A stretch of DNA of 64,000 bases from Mucilaginibacter sp. CSA2-8R (GCF_038806765.1 NZ_CP152389.1:3410001-3474000); one strand, 5' to 3'; positions 52,546 through 61,511 are shown, numbered from the stretch's first letter. The notes: generated from the sequence alone by a model not told the origin. Numbers and translations are program-made.

Positions 52546-54870
52546 TTAAAATTCGAGCGTTGTTTTTTCGCTCGATGGGCGTTTGCGGATATCTTTCAGA
52601 TCATCGAAATTGATGTAGTCAGAAAGCTCGTTTCTTATTTTTGCTTCAGACACAAAGTCTTCAATTCTAAACTCGTAACACCGGCCATGCTTTTCGGAGG
52701 TAAGCGATAGACCTTTACTTGGATCGTTGGGGTGCTGATGCCTGGCCAGGCGCGGCTCGAGCTTGAGTTTTTCCTGCAGCTGGTCCGAAATATCAGCCTT
52801 GCGAAACTTTGTGCCGGCATTGCCACCATTCAAAATTTCGAAAAGCTCGGTCAGCGTATAGTAGAGCGTGTGGTACCGGTAATGAAAGAATAGCTCTTCC
52901 ATTACTTTTTGCAGTTCGCCGATAAACCAGCCACGTGATTTTTCTTTGATTTTACGAAGCGCATCGGTCTCCAGTAATTCCTTTTTGAACCAAAAGCGGC
53001 TCGACTGCTCATGTACCAGCTCGCGCTGCTGCAGGTAATGCAGAAAGTACGGAATCTCCTCAGTCATTTTACGAAGCAGGAACGGATCCTCCTCGGTGTA
53101 AGGATTAACCTTAACCACCCAAAACCTGATCTCCTCCTCATCGATGGCCATGAAGTTGGTCTCATCGTTCGAGGTCAAAATAAACCAGCCGAAAAAGCTT
53201 ACATCCTGCCGGCCGGCATACATACCGCGTAGCTTAATTTTATCGTTAGTGGACTGCGATTTTATTTTCTCCAGTACGATCTTTTTATCAATAAAGCCCT
53301 CATCAATACCGACTACTGCTTTAGATGCCCAGTCATCATTGTACATGTCATTGATTTCCTGGTTACCGATCACCGTTGAGTTTTCCTCAAAAATTTCGCG
53401 CATGAGCCACAAAAAGGTAGACTTACCGGTGTTACGCTCTTTACTTACCAAACACAGGATCGGCAGCTTCTGCGTAGGCTTAAGGTATTTAAGCTGGATA
53501 CAGTCCATCGCCAGGTCCAGGCTGGTCGTTTTGCCGTCACCGATCGGATTTTCGCCAAAAACATGGGTCAGGTATTTTTTAATGGATGGCCATTTTCCCT
53601 CTTCAGGCTCGTGGTCTAATTTGTAGTAAAGGTTATAACAATCGTTGATGATTTGCTGGTAATCGGATGTATTGCAAGGCACGTTGCAAAACGTGTCATA
53701 TTTGGGGATGCTATCGAAAAAATTATCTACGCCTTTTTTTACGTAGTCCATCGTAATTTCGCCTTTGCTCCACGGGATGCGGCGCTTTTCAAGTACGCCT
53801 TTTGAGTTAGGTACCTGGATTTCCTTGAAATAATCACAGGCCACCCGGATAAACTTGAAACTGTCTTGGTGAGCAACCAGGTGCAAACCCTTTTCTTTAT
53901 CGCGCACGAATCGGGCGCCCAGGAAGGTAAACTCGCGGTCGCCGATAATACCTTCGTTGTATGCGTAAAAAGCAGCCGGGATGCCTTGATGCATCGTTAA
54001 CCTGAAATAACCCTTTACCTTGTTTATGCTCTCGGTCGATAGATTGATGGTATGGAAGTAAGTACGCGCAGCAGTAAGTTTACCGAGATCAGTGGTAATC
54101 TTCTCCTCCTGGCCACGCATGTGCAGCAGCAGGTCATCCAGGCCTTTAGCCTCTTTAAGCCAGGTATCCTTGATATGCGAGAAGTAAATATCTTTTACTT
54201 TCCCTTTAGTCAGTTCCCTAAAATTTTTAACGCTGCCATAAAACGAGTAAAGCCGCTTTGACAAATCTTTGTTAGGCTCATCCTCATAATTCCAGTTAAG
54301 CTCAAACACATCGGCGTCCAGCAGCAGTACCAGGTTCTCTACCTCACACGCTTTAATGATCGCCTGGATATCGGCATGCAAACCGCCATCCGGGTCTTTA
54401 AATAAATCCTTGCCTCCCAGGCCAACGATATCGAGGCCGGCCAGGCTGCCGGCAAACGCCTTAAACTCACCTTCTACTATGTAAAGTGTTTGGATAGTCT
54501 GCTTTTTGTTAAACTTTTGGATGATAGCCGGCGGGTGAAAAATATGTATGCCTGAATTTGCCGGCTGAAAGTATTTATAATCCGCTTCACGCTGATTTTC
54601 CGGGTTGATACGGATGCGCCAAAAGGGCTCCTCGGTATTTCCGATGGCCTCAAAGCCACCGTAAAGGCATGGGTAATTGATCTGGATATCGCCATACTCT
54701 TTTTTGGCAAAAATCGGTTGCCGGCGCGACGGCTGCGGATGCTCACCATCCACTTTAAAATAATAATCGGCAGTATTTTTAATGCCGATTTCGTGCATGC
54801 GCTTTTTAAAATAAGTGTCGAGGTTTTCCGGGTCGATCTCGGTAGTAGTTTTATGCTGACGTGGAGCCAT
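52546..54870 (-). CDS. Phage primase-helicase (DUF3854/DUF5906-like)
   Basis: 774 aa. N-terminal half has a TOPRIM-like segment (LYIVEGEFKAFAG, VLLLDADVFELN) for primase-type activity. The C-terminal half is a superfamily 3-like helicase: Walker A KERNTGKSTFLW, Walker B AVVGIDEGF and motif GWFILTSNDETN. The product should load at the origin and drive replication. It lies about 2 kb from the GTTAC array. Confidence 0.82.
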   Translation of the reverse strand: MAPRQHKTTTEIDPENLDTYFKKRMHEIGIKNTADYYFKVDGEHPQPSRRQPIFAKKEYGDIQINYPCLYGGFEAIGNTEEPFWRIRINPENQREADYKYFQPANSGIHIFHPPAIIQKFNKKQTIQTLYIVEGEFKAFAGSLAGLDIVGLGGKDLFKDPDGGLHADIQAIIKACEVENLVLLLDADVFELNWNYEDEPNKDLSKRLYSFYGSVKNFRELTKGKVKDIYFSHIKDTWLKEAKGLDDLLLHMRGQEEKITTDLGKLTAARTYFHTINLSTESINKVKGYFRLTMHQGIPAAFYAYNEGIIGDREFTFLGARFVRDKEKGLHLVAHQDSFKFIRVACDYFKEIQVPNSKGVLEKRRIPWSKGEITMDYVKKGVDNFFDSIPKYDTFCNVPCNTSDYQQIINDCYNLYYKLDHEPEEGKWPSIKKYLTHVFGENPIGDGKTTSLDLAMDCIQLKYLKPTQKLPILCLVSKERNTGKSTFLWLMREIFEENSTVIGNQEINDMYNDDWASKAVVGIDEGFIDKKIVLEKIKSQSTNDKIKLRGMYAGRQDVSFFGWFILTSNDETNFMAIDEEEIRFWVVKVNPYTEEDPFLLRKMTEEIPYFLHYLQQRELVHEQSSRFWFKKELLETDALRKIKEKSRGWFIGELQKVMEELFFHYRYHTLYYTLTELFEILNGGNAGTKFRKADISDQLQEKLKLEPRLARHQHPNDPSKGLSLTSEKHGRCYEFRIEDFVSEAKIRNELSDYINFDDLKDIRKRPSSEKTTLEF

Positions 54871-54898
54871 TGTTGGATTAAGGTGTGTGATTAGATTA

Positions 54899-55039
54899 TT
54901 AGTGTTTTACCATTTTGTTGCGCTGGCGATTATAATCGCGCAGCCGCCGGTCATTGGTTTGGTCAGCACTGTAAACGCGCGCAAACCAGGCGAAAGCAGC
55001 AGCTATGCAAAGGCCGGCTATGATGATGTATAAGTCCAT
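54899..55039 (-). CDS. 46-aa membrane protein
   Basis: MDLYIIIAGLCIAAAFAWFA at the N-terminus gives one transmembrane helix, followed by a basic tail (RRLRDYNRQRNKMVKH). It fits tightly between the primase-helicase and the 91-aa gene (3 bp away). Too short for many gene finders; the coding pattern and packing support it. Confidence 0.55.
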   Translation of the reverse strand: MDLYIIIAGLCIAAAFAWFARVYSADQTNDRRLRDYNRQRNKMVKH

Positions 55040-55042
55040 GGC

Positions 55043-55318
55043 TTAATAATCTATCTTTAGGTTATAGGGATAAAGCCGGTTGAAAACGACTTGGTCGAGG
55101 TTTTTTTGATTGCCTATACTTACATGGCAGTCGAGGCGCCTACGTAGCTCCAGCAGCTGATTAGCCTGGTCAACAGTTAGGTTGTCAAATTGGACCAGTA
55201 CACCGTCAGCGCCGATGCCCGGTCTTAAATTGGTAAACTCGACTTCCGGTACCGGCGTCTGAGCATCTGCCCATTCTACAATAACCTGAATGTCGGTAGG
55301 TGATAATAAAGCGTCCAT
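55043..55318 (-). CDS. Small early phage protein
   Basis: 91 aa, acidic, contains LTVDQANQLLELRRRLDCHVSIG. No family recognised. A stretch of 231 bp without a convincing gene separates it from the upstream 138-aa gene; only a 30-codon frame (55330-55422, minus) is present there. Confidence 0.5.
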   Translation of the reverse strand: MDALLSPTDIQVIVEWADAQTPVPEVEFTNLRPGIGADGVLVQFDNLTVDQANQLLELRRRLDCHVSIGNQKNLDQVVFNRLYPYNLKIDY

Positions 55319-55549
55319 ATATTGGTTAATTAGTGGCTTAATAATGGCCGGATAGCGCCCCGGCCGGCGGATCGTGCGGTAACCCGCTGTAATACCGGCA
55401 GGGCTGGCCGGTCCTTAAACATTAAGTTTGCTTATACGTCAGAGTTAAAGAACGAATGCCCAGTGCCGCCGGAAGTGATTAACCGGCTTACTCAAAGTTG
55501 CTTGAACTGGTAGCTGAAGCACTGCCCGGCTACGAGGTTCGATAAAGAA

Positions 55550-55966
55550 CTATCCTTCACTTTTTAGTGCATTACTGCCGGCGTTATCCTGCTGGCAGTA
55601 TTCTATAATTGGTTTGATGAAATTGACATAGTAGTTGTACTGGATGGACAATGGCACAGGCGCCAGGCTCTCAAAAGCAGATTGGTTATCAGCCACGAAC
55701 TTGTAAATGCTATTGCCTTGTTGCCGGTCAAGCGTACCAAGTATTACAATTAGCTTGGCTGTAGAAACTGAAGCCGGCAAGGCGAACCGGCGCTGTTGTA
55801 ACCACGACCTGAGCTTGGTGATTATGTATTGCCTATCTAAAAAGTTAACGTACTGTTGAGCGATGGCGATGTTACGCAGCTGCTGTACTACGTGATGCTT
55901 CTGATCGGGGTAAACGATGTCCAGGCGTACGTAGCCATGGGCGTGAGTAACTTGTGCTGTGATCAT
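55550..55966 (-). CDS. Early phage protein, unknown
   Basis: 138 aa. The N-terminal segment AQVTHAHGYVRLDIVYPD is beta-rich and the remainder helical. The start overlaps the stop of the LuxR-type regulator by 4 bp, so the two are co-translated. Function unknown. Confidence 0.5.
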   Translation of the reverse strand: MITAQVTHAHGYVRLDIVYPDQKHHVVQQLRNIAIAQQYVNFLDRQYIITKLRSWLQQRRFALPASVSTAKLIVILGTLDRQQGNSIYKFVADNQSAFESLAPVPLSIQYNYYVNFIKPIIEYCQQDNAGSNALKSEG

Positions 55967-56526
55967 ATGAGTTTTTTTTGAAAGGCGAGTTTGATAAGTT
56001 CCTTTTTGTTGTCGAGGCCTGACTTACGCCTGATGCCGCGCTGGTGTATTTTGACAGTTTCGACACTGATATTGAGATCAGCAGCAATTTCTTTGTCCAG
56101 TTTACATTGAGCAATGAGAGTGAAAACGGCGGTTTCTCTTGGTGAGAGCGTTCCGTTTGGTAATGTTAGAGGGCTGCACAAAATACCAGCAGCGTCGCAG
56201 TGTAAACGCTTAGGACAAGGCCAATACTCCGAGTGACTGAGTACCCCATCAATGGCATCCGCCTCGCCATCAAAGGCACCGAAACAGCAGCTGCAGTATT
56301 TTTCCAGTTGTTGCTCAATTGACAAGTAACCCATACTGACAAGTGCTTGCACTTTGATGGGATTCTTTTGCATGTCGAATAATACAGTTGCTATCACCTC
56401 AGCTGGAGCATCATTAACCCTGGTCACACGACCATTTGTTAAACAGTAGCATACTTCGAGGTTGGCTGGATCATTAAAAAATTCAATGTTGCCGTCTATT
56501 AACCCGGCAGGTAATTGACAGATCAT
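55963..56526 (-). CDS. LuxR-type transcription regulator with Cys-rich N-terminus
   Basis: 187 aa. C-terminal GerE/LuxR HTH: TLSPRETAVFTLIAQ, CKLDKEIAADLNISVETVKIHQ and RGIRRKSGL are textbook. The N-terminal ~120 residues hold a Cys-rich cluster (YCSCCFGAF, WPCPKRLHC) that may bind metal. Overlaps the XRE gene by 4 bp. This is the best in-phage candidate for the activator of the late promoter motif, though only by elimination. Confidence 0.8.
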   Translation of the reverse strand: MICQLPAGLIDGNIEFFNDPANLEVCYCLTNGRVTRVNDAPAEVIATVLFDMQKNPIKVQALVSMGYLSIEQQLEKYCSCCFGAFDGEADAIDGVLSHSEYWPCPKRLHCDAAGILCSPLTLPNGTLSPRETAVFTLIAQCKLDKEIAADLNISVETVKIHQRGIRRKSGLDNKKELIKLAFQKKLI

Positions 56527-56759
56527 AAAGCGTCAATTTGTGCGGTTAACGATTCTACACCAGCCTTATGTGCTTTGGCCAAAGCCACTGCAGCGTTCAA
56601 TACATCGAAGTTATTTTGGGTACCATACAGAACATTTCGTACAGTTCCAATAGAGAGTCCGGTTTTACCAGCTAACTCCAAAGCCCAACCCTTAGGCAAT
56701 GAGCTTCTTAACTTTTTGAGTTTAGCAACCTCTTCGGATTTATCGTGACTTAAAGGCAT
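56523..56759 (-). CDS. XRE-type Cro-like regulator
   Basis: 78 aa, helix-turn-helix (WALELAGKTGLSIGTVRNVLYG). It opens the early minus-strand operon, divergent from the repressor gene at 56916, so it is likely the Cro-like partner in the lysis/lysogeny switch. Confidence 0.75.
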   Translation of the reverse strand: MPLSHDKSEEVAKLKKLRSSLPKGWALELAGKTGLSIGTVRNVLYGTQNNFDVLNAAVALAKAHKAGVESLTAQIDAL

Positions 56760-56915
56760 ACCACTAATAGGTTATTGCGTGATGAATAATTATGTAATAC
56801 TTATGCACAAATAATGCACTATAAATTCATTTTTGCAATAAAATGTCTTTATTTATGATTGAAAAACTCACAAGTATTTAAGCATCAGATGAATAAAAAT
56901 TTCAAATTTTGTACA
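56760..56915. promoter_or_regulatory. Divergent immunity control region
   Basis: The AT-rich spacer between the two regulators holds ATGCAC twice (ATGCACAAATAATGCAC) and CATTTTTG as a -7 for the plus-strand gene. Likely operators for the regulators. The 56859 start in this region is disfavoured. Confidence 0.5.
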
Positions 56916-57278
56916 ATGGAAGTTCACATTGGGCAAGAAATTGAAAGACAGTTTCAAAATTCAGGACTTAAGATCGGAGCTTTTGCTGAACGCATAAATA
57001 CCGGGGACCGAAATGTTTATTCCATATTTCAGAGAAAAGATATCAGCGCTGAAATGCTGGTCACAATTTCTAACGCTTTAAACTTTAATTTTTTCAAACT
57101 CTACGAACAAAACTTACCAACTGAGTTTGGCGAGGCAAAGGATAATTACATCAAAAACGATAAATCAATTACAATCTCTATTGATGTGCGCGGAACATTT
57201 ACAAGCATGGCTGAATTGCCGGAATTTTTAAAAGACGTGAATGAGGCCGCTGCTAAAAGAGGTTTACAGATAGTTTAA
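56916..57278 (+). CDS. XRE-type phage repressor (CI-like)
   Basis: Start at MEVHIGQEIERQFQNSG (56916) gives the normal HTH length; 19 extra residues upstream are possible. 120 aa. HTH: LKIGAFAERINTGDRNVYSIFQ, then a C-terminal beta segment (SITISIDVRGTF). Likely the lysogenic repressor, and first gene of the plus-strand immunity operon. Confidence 0.72.
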   Translation: MEVHIGQEIERQFQNSGLKIGAFAERINTGDRNVYSIFQRKDISAEMLVTISNALNFNFFKLYEQNLPTEFGEAKDNYIKNDKSITISIDVRGTFTSMAELPEFLKDVNEAAAKRGLQIV

Positions 57279-57299
57279 CACCGTTACCTAAACCAGAAG

Positions 57300-58430
57300 A
57301 TGGATTTTAACATAGAGGAAGTAGTTGAAAATATAAGAGTAGTTGACCAAGAGCGCGATTATTGGTTTTTCCGGACATACAGCGGTCATCTTTTTGATGA
57401 ATTTTATGAAAGAAATTACATTGGGCTCGGCCTCAATGAGATCCCATATCAGTACATTAAGGAAGCATCAAAAGCGGATGAAGCAACTTTCACCCGACTA
57501 CGCACTTCTATCGAATCGAAATATAATTTTCCTGCAAGTGAAGTAACAAGATGGGCTAACCAGCTTATTGACTTCGAGAAAGGTGTTAAAGTTGGCGACA
57601 TGGTAATCTCGCCAAGCGGTGGCTCTGAAAAATATGCTTTCGGAATTGTAGAAAGTAAGACTTTTGTTGAGAAAGATTCACGCGTTTTTCAATTTCGGGA
57701 TAGATTTGAACCTTACCCTGAGAAAAGAAAGCACATCAAGTGGCTTAAGATTATTGATAGCGAGGATCTTAATGGAGACCTCAAAGCTTTGAGTAGTACA
57801 CGGATGCCTTTAACAAACGCTTTTACTTATCGTGAAGCGATAGAAGGAAACCTTTCTACCGTCTACATTAAGGAAGGACGGATGTATTTGACCATCCAAA
57901 TTAATCAAGACGACGATATAAATGCGTTCGCTTTTGCCGAGTTTTTGTCTGGCTTAACCTACTTCTACAAAGAGTTTTGCAAAGAAAACGGCGATGAGGA
58001 TAACGAAGATCTTTTTTTAAAGATAAAGGTTCAATCCAGGGGTAAAATGTTTTTAAAAGCCTTAGCAATTACAGGCGGCATTGGACTTGCGGGACTTATA
58101 ATTATGAGTAGCAATCATGAGGTCAAGGTGAAGCTACTCAAAGACATTGTTGAGGTTGAAGGGAAGTCAACAGGCTTTTTAGAATCATACACCAAATTTT
58201 TGGATGCAAGTCAAGAAAGACAATTTCGCCAAGAAAGGTTCGAAGACAGCATGGCCCGTTTAAAGGCTCAGCCGTTACAGAATTCCGTAACGCCAAAAGA
58301 GGATGAATTTAGTGATCCGCAAAGCACTGAGGGGGCAGGAAAGACCGATCCGCATCACGCAAAGAAAGGCACAAAGCAGAAAGATGTTCAAAAACCCACC
58401 AAAACTGCATCGAAATTAAAAAAGGAATAA
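57300..58430 (+). CDS. Membrane-anchored Mrr-N/EVE-like sensor protein (candidate exclusion gene)
   Basis: 376 aa. Residues ~18-165 resemble the modified-base or nucleic-acid sensor domains found at the N-terminus of Mrr-like restriction enzymes (YWFFRTYSGHLFDEFYE, IGLGLNEI, VKVGDMVISPSGGSEKYAFGIV, HIKWLKII). A transmembrane helix is at ~259-275 (ALAITGGIGLAGLIIM). The C-terminus is charged with a Lys-rich tail. Follows the repressor by 21 bp, so it is made in the lysogen. A superinfection-exclusion or defence role is inferred from this expression context; no nuclease motif is visible. Confidence 0.5.
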   Translation: MDFNIEEVVENIRVVDQERDYWFFRTYSGHLFDEFYERNYIGLGLNEIPYQYIKEASKADEATFTRLRTSIESKYNFPASEVTRWANQLIDFEKGVKVGDMVISPSGGSEKYAFGIVESKTFVEKDSRVFQFRDRFEPYPEKRKHIKWLKIIDSEDLNGDLKALSSTRMPLTNAFTYREAIEGNLSTVYIKEGRMYLTIQINQDDDINAFAFAEFLSGLTYFYKEFCKENGDEDNEDLFLKIKVQSRGKMFLKALAITGGIGLAGLIIMSSNHEVKVKLLKDIVEVEGKSTGFLESYTKFLDASQERQFRQERFEDSMARLKAQPLQNSVTPKEDEFSDPQSTEGAGKTDPHHAKKGTKQKDVQKPTKTASKLKKE

Positions 58431-58661
58431 GCCTGCATAGACGGCAGTAGTGTAAGGAAGCGCTAATACAGAAAGTATTAATGAAAACAAAATAAGAACA
58501 GTTGTCAACCTGCTGTCTCCAATTTTTTTGTCAATCTTAAAAACACAATAACATAGATAGTAGAGCGGGCTGTATACCAGCATCACTTCAACCATCAACA
58601 TGCACGCGCAAAAGATTAAAAAAATAGCTGACATCAAATACAAATATACTAAACGCAACAA
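58416..58661 (-). CDS. Small two-helix membrane protein
   Basis: 81 aa with two to three hydrophobic segments (LMSAIFLIFCACMLMVEVM; VLILFSLILSVLALPYT). Overlaps the end of the preceding gene by 15 bp in convergent orientation and lies just inside attR. The real start may be Met10 (58634). It could work with the exclusion protein or be an independent moron. Confidence 0.45.
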   Translation of the reverse strand: MLRLVYLYLMSAIFLIFCACMLMVEVMLVYSPLYYLCYCVFKIDKKIGDSRLTTVLILFSLILSVLALPYTTAVYAGLFLF

Positions 58662-58813
58662 TGATAGAGAAATTTTGTGCTGAGGCTTACAATGCTATGT
58701 CAATATGCAACAGTAGCCTTAAAAAAATTCTTTTTGCTACGACATTTAATTTTCTCGTTCCGAGAAAAATCATAAATGATTAACCAACAATACATTATAG
58801 GGGCAAAATCCTT

Positions 58814-58826
58814 CGGCTCTGGGTAC
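58814..58826 (+). repeat. attR core
   Basis: Second copy of CGGCTCTGGGTAC, 38.6 kb from the first. Sequences flanking the copies differ, as expected for integration. Confidence 0.88.
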
Positions 58827-58835
58827 TTAAAAGGC

Positions 58836-58868
58836 AAAATGGAACATGTGTAATGCATGTTCCATTTT
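58836..58868 (+). terminator. Displaced chromosomal terminator of tRNA-Leu
   Basis: 13-bp perfect stem AAAATGGAACATG/CATGTTCCATTTT with a 7-nt loop and a T tract. It follows attR and before integration would have ended tRNA transcription. Confidence 0.8.
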
Positions 58869-58920
58869 TGTTTTAGCCAGAATTTAATGATATTGTAGTA
58901 CACTAATTTGTGCCGGTTTT

Positions 58921-59127
58921 ATGGATGCGCTGATTGTATACCCTCAAAATAAGGAACAGCTTGATGCTTTGAAAGCTGTAATGAAAGCAATGAAAATTTC
59001 ATTTAAACAAACCGAAACGGCTTATCCTGAAGCCGTAGTACAGGGCGTTAAGAATTCGCTACAGCAAGCCGAGAATGGGAATCTAAGTACTTACACGGGA
59101 ATTAAAGACATGCTTGAAGCAAAGTGA
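58921..59127 (+). CDS. Antitoxin of a type II toxin-antitoxin pair
   Basis: 68 aa, with KAVMKAMKISFKQTETAYPE and a C-terminal stretch VKNSLQQAENGNLSTYTGIKDM typical of small antitoxins (DUF2683-like) paired with ParE/RelE toxins in Bacteroidota. Its stop overlaps the toxin start by 4 bp. Confidence 0.75.
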   Translation: MDALIVYPQNKEQLDALKAVMKAMKISFKQTETAYPEAVVQGVKNSLQQAENGNLSTYTGIKDMLEAK

Positions 59128-59423
59128 GCTTAATTGTTTTCTATACCCCCGCAGCAAAAGATACACTTCAAGCTCTTTATACTTTTCTGACTGACAAGTT
59201 TAGTTCGCGGGTAGCTAATAAATTTGTTATCAAAATCGAGCAAACCATTGCGTTGCTCACCACACAGCCTCTTATATTTAAAGCCTCCCCTTTCGATGAA
59301 CAGGTAAGAATAGCGACACTCAACAAGAATTGCTCACTATTTTATCGTGTTACAGATACACAGCTGCAGTTATTGTACTTTTGGGACAATAGACAAGACT
59401 CGTTATTTGATGCTGAAATTTAG
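59124..59423 (+). CDS. RelE/ParE-type toxin
   Basis: 99 aa, GTG start overlapping the antitoxin stop. Fold signature: VFYTPAAKDTLQALYTFLTD, helical N-terminus, then LNKNCSLFYRVTDTQLQLLYFWDNRQD. Probably a gyrase- or ribosome-directed toxin. Lies outside the prophage, 95 bp past attR. Confidence 0.8.
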   Translation: MSLIVFYTPAAKDTLQALYTFLTDKFSSRVANKFVIKIEQTIALLTTQPLIFKASPFDEQVRIATLNKNCSLFYRVTDTQLQLLYFWDNRQDSLFDAEI

Positions 59424-59481
59424 TTTCAAATAGCATTTTTAATATCTATTCTTCAAAAACCCGCTTCATCAATACCCGCCC

Positions 59482-59967
59482 ATGATAGACGATTTAAATT
59501 CAATACTCAGCTTGAGGCGTTATATCGAAGAGCACCTCCATGAAAACGGCGAGGCTTGGGAACATCAACATTTACCTTTTATAATAGGGATAGTTAGTGC
59601 TTTCAACAAAAGCGAAGCTAACTTCTTCAGCCAGACTATTTGGACTTGGCCGCCTAAAGTGCTTTTTGAGTTAGCTGATGCAATACTCAATGGAGGCAAT
59701 CCGCACCTGGACGAAAATTATATTTACTGCAAAATTTTCAGCCTTACGGACGATATTGAAGATTTGGACTATTTAGCTCAAAACTTGGGTGCCTACTTCT
59801 ATTCTGCTAAACCGCAAAGCTTCGACGCCGAACTTTTAATTGCTATTAAATTAAAGCTTATCCAAGTATTAGATATAACCAGAGACCAAACTTGGGAAAA
59901 GAATTTTCAAGACCTAAACAAAGATATCGACAGACGCCTCTTGGAAATAAGAAGCTCAGACAATTAA
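59482..59967 (+). CDS. Unknown acidic protein
   Basis: 161 aa, helical, acidic (SLTDDIEDLDYLAQNLGAYFYSA in part). Resembles immunity or SMI-like proteins in size and composition only. No neighbour gives a function. Confidence 0.45.
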   Translation: MIDDLNSILSLRRYIEEHLHENGEAWEHQHLPFIIGIVSAFNKSEANFFSQTIWTWPPKVLFELADAILNGGNPHLDENYIYCKIFSLTDDIEDLDYLAQNLGAYFYSAKPQSFDAELLIAIKLKLIQVLDITRDQTWEKNFQDLNKDIDRRLLEIRSSDN

Positions 59968-60053
59968 ATCAAATATCTTATTAGGCATAAATATAAAGAG
60001 TTGCTTTATGCAATTCTTCTTATGACATGTCTATGTGAGATTCGCATTCACTT

Positions 60054-60569
60054 CTATGAAAGTATATTCAACGTAGATTTCTCTGCAATCACCGTCTCGG
60101 CAAAAGATTTTAAAACAGGATAATAAAATCTCGTGAATTCATAATCGTTAGAACTACCACACGGAGAGTTTTTAACGACTTCGAGGCTTTTTAAAAAATC
60201 ACTGATGTCAATTATATGATTAGGCCCGGTTTCGAAATCGCTCCAGCCTGTCATTTCATTGGACTGCCTGATAAATTCCGGAAGGTTAAGATATTCACTT
60301 TCCTTAATTTCTTCACAATCCCAGCAACTGTAAAAAAAGGATGAAAAAGAAGTTTCACCCATGTAAATAGCCAATTTTTCGCCGCCGATTTCTGCCCATA
60401 AATAAACTTCTTCTTCATAATAAGGACAAAGAGAATATTCTGTTAAATCAGCAACAATTTTGAGTTGTAGCCTAAATTCCTTCAAAACATAGTCGGCTTG
60501 CCGAATTTGAGTACGATATTCGAAATACTCTCCTTCTTGTAAATGGAAAGCCTTAGAGGAGTAATCCAT
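60054..60569 (-). CDS. Unknown protein, immunity-like
   Basis: 171 aa, with a CPYYEEEVYLWAEIGG segment and Cys-Trp (SCWDCEE). Acidic. Its size and composition fit orphan immunity proteins of polymorphic toxins, but no toxin is nearby. No family assigned. Confidence 0.45.
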   Translation of the reverse strand: MDYSSKAFHLQEGEYFEYRTQIRQADYVLKEFRLQLKIVADLTEYSLCPYYEEEVYLWAEIGGEKLAIYMGETSFSSFFYSCWDCEEIKESEYLNLPEFIRQSNEMTGWSDFETGPNHIIDISDFLKSLEVVKNSPCGSSNDYEFTRFYYPVLKSFAETVIAEKSTLNILS

Positions 60570-60737
60570 TATTATTAATTAAATGAGAACATTATATAAA
60601 TACTTAACCTTAAGCCATAATTCACAACATTGAGCCTTCGACAAGCTGCATGGTTTACCAATTTACGTTTGATTGTTGAAGAATTTTCGTCGTTTATTTT
60701 TTGAAGTGATCGCAGCTAATTGTTTTACTCCGCCCCT

Positions 60738-61385
60738 CTACTCCACCAAATTCAATCCCCGCAAAATATTCAGCTCCGCAATCACTTCCTTCAAATTTTT
60801 GAGGCTATGGCATGCTGCGGTGCCTAATACCGATAAGTCTTGCAGCCTAACGGCTGTACCGGCCATGCATACCATGAGCATACCTTTCATGGTACCAACT
60901 TCGGCGTAGTCTATGTCGGTACCGATAACGGCGTTAGCCCCTAAGGTGGCGGCCTGGTAGCGCAGTTGGTTAAAGCAATCGTTTTCGCCTTGCTTGAGTT
61001 TGCTACCCATGCGGGCAGAGGTGGCGCCTAATAAGTCGCTCCAGCCCGAGGCTATCTCGGTAAGCACGCCGGTGCCGGTTACGGTTTGGGCAGTCACCAT
61101 ACCAATGATGCTATAATCCCAACCCTGGGGCTGCTGCAAGCTGATGACCGGGATGAGCGGCAGGGCCGCAGCCAGGTCGGCCTGCAACTGCGGGAAACGG
61201 AAATTACCAATCTGCATTACTTCTTCCACCAACTTGTCCGAGCAATTGCGGCAGTGGGCCTCGGCCTTATTTTCGGTAAAGTAGTTGATGGCTTTTGACA
61301 TATGCTCGCTCATTAAGGTGTTAGACGAAAAGAAACCGCCGTTGAGCGATGAGCGGCAGTTAGGGCAATGCGTTAAGGTTTCCAT
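60738..61385 (-). CDS. YbjQ-like protein (UPF0145) with N-terminal zinc ribbon
   Basis: 215 aa. Two CxxC pairs (CPNC, CRNC) in the first 50 residues; the C-terminal ~100 residues are YbjQ/DUF74-like (GMVTAQTVTGTGVLTEI, ALGANAVIGTDIDYAEVG). Role uncertain. Monocistronic, between unknown genes and kdsA, the latter divergent. Confidence 0.78.
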   Translation of the reverse strand: METLTHCPNCRSSLNGGFFSSNTLMSEHMSKAINYFTENKAEAHCRNCSDKLVEEVMQIGNFRFPQLQADLAAALPLIPVISLQQPQGWDYSIIGMVTAQTVTGTGVLTEIASGWSDLLGATSARMGSKLKQGENDCFNQLRYQAATLGANAVIGTDIDYAEVGTMKGMLMVCMAGTAVRLQDLSVLGTAACHSLKNLKEVIAELNILRGLNLVE

Positions 61386-61511
61386 GTTTATTTCAGGAAC
61401 CTAAAATAAAGCACTCTGCCGAAAATTCCGTCATAACATCGCATATTTAGTTTTAAGCCGCCGCGTTAGCGCTGTAGCCTGCACCGCCATGCTCCTTTGT
61501 ATTAAAAATTC

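Larger units (their letters stand above)
20235..58826. mobile_element. Complete siphovirus-like prophage in tRNA-Leu
   Basis: About 38.6 kb between two copies of a 13-bp repeat, with integrase at the tRNA side and immunity genes at the other end. Recognisable modules include integrase, repressors, primase-helicase, prohead protease, major capsid, terminase, portal, lysis proteins, tail fibres and tape measure. No frameshift is evident in a structural gene, so it may be inducible. Module order is unusual: capsid genes are transcribed before the terminase, and the tape measure is the last gene, beside the integrase. Confidence 0.93.

Noticed and set aside
55400..55430. GGCCGGTCCTTAAAC, partial similarity to the late motif
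   Set aside because: There is no -7 element at the conserved distance and the left part of the box differs.
20235..58826. CRISPR array or diversity-generating retroelement
   Set aside because: No regular spacer-repeat array, no reverse transcriptase and no template/variable repeat pair near the fibre genes were found.
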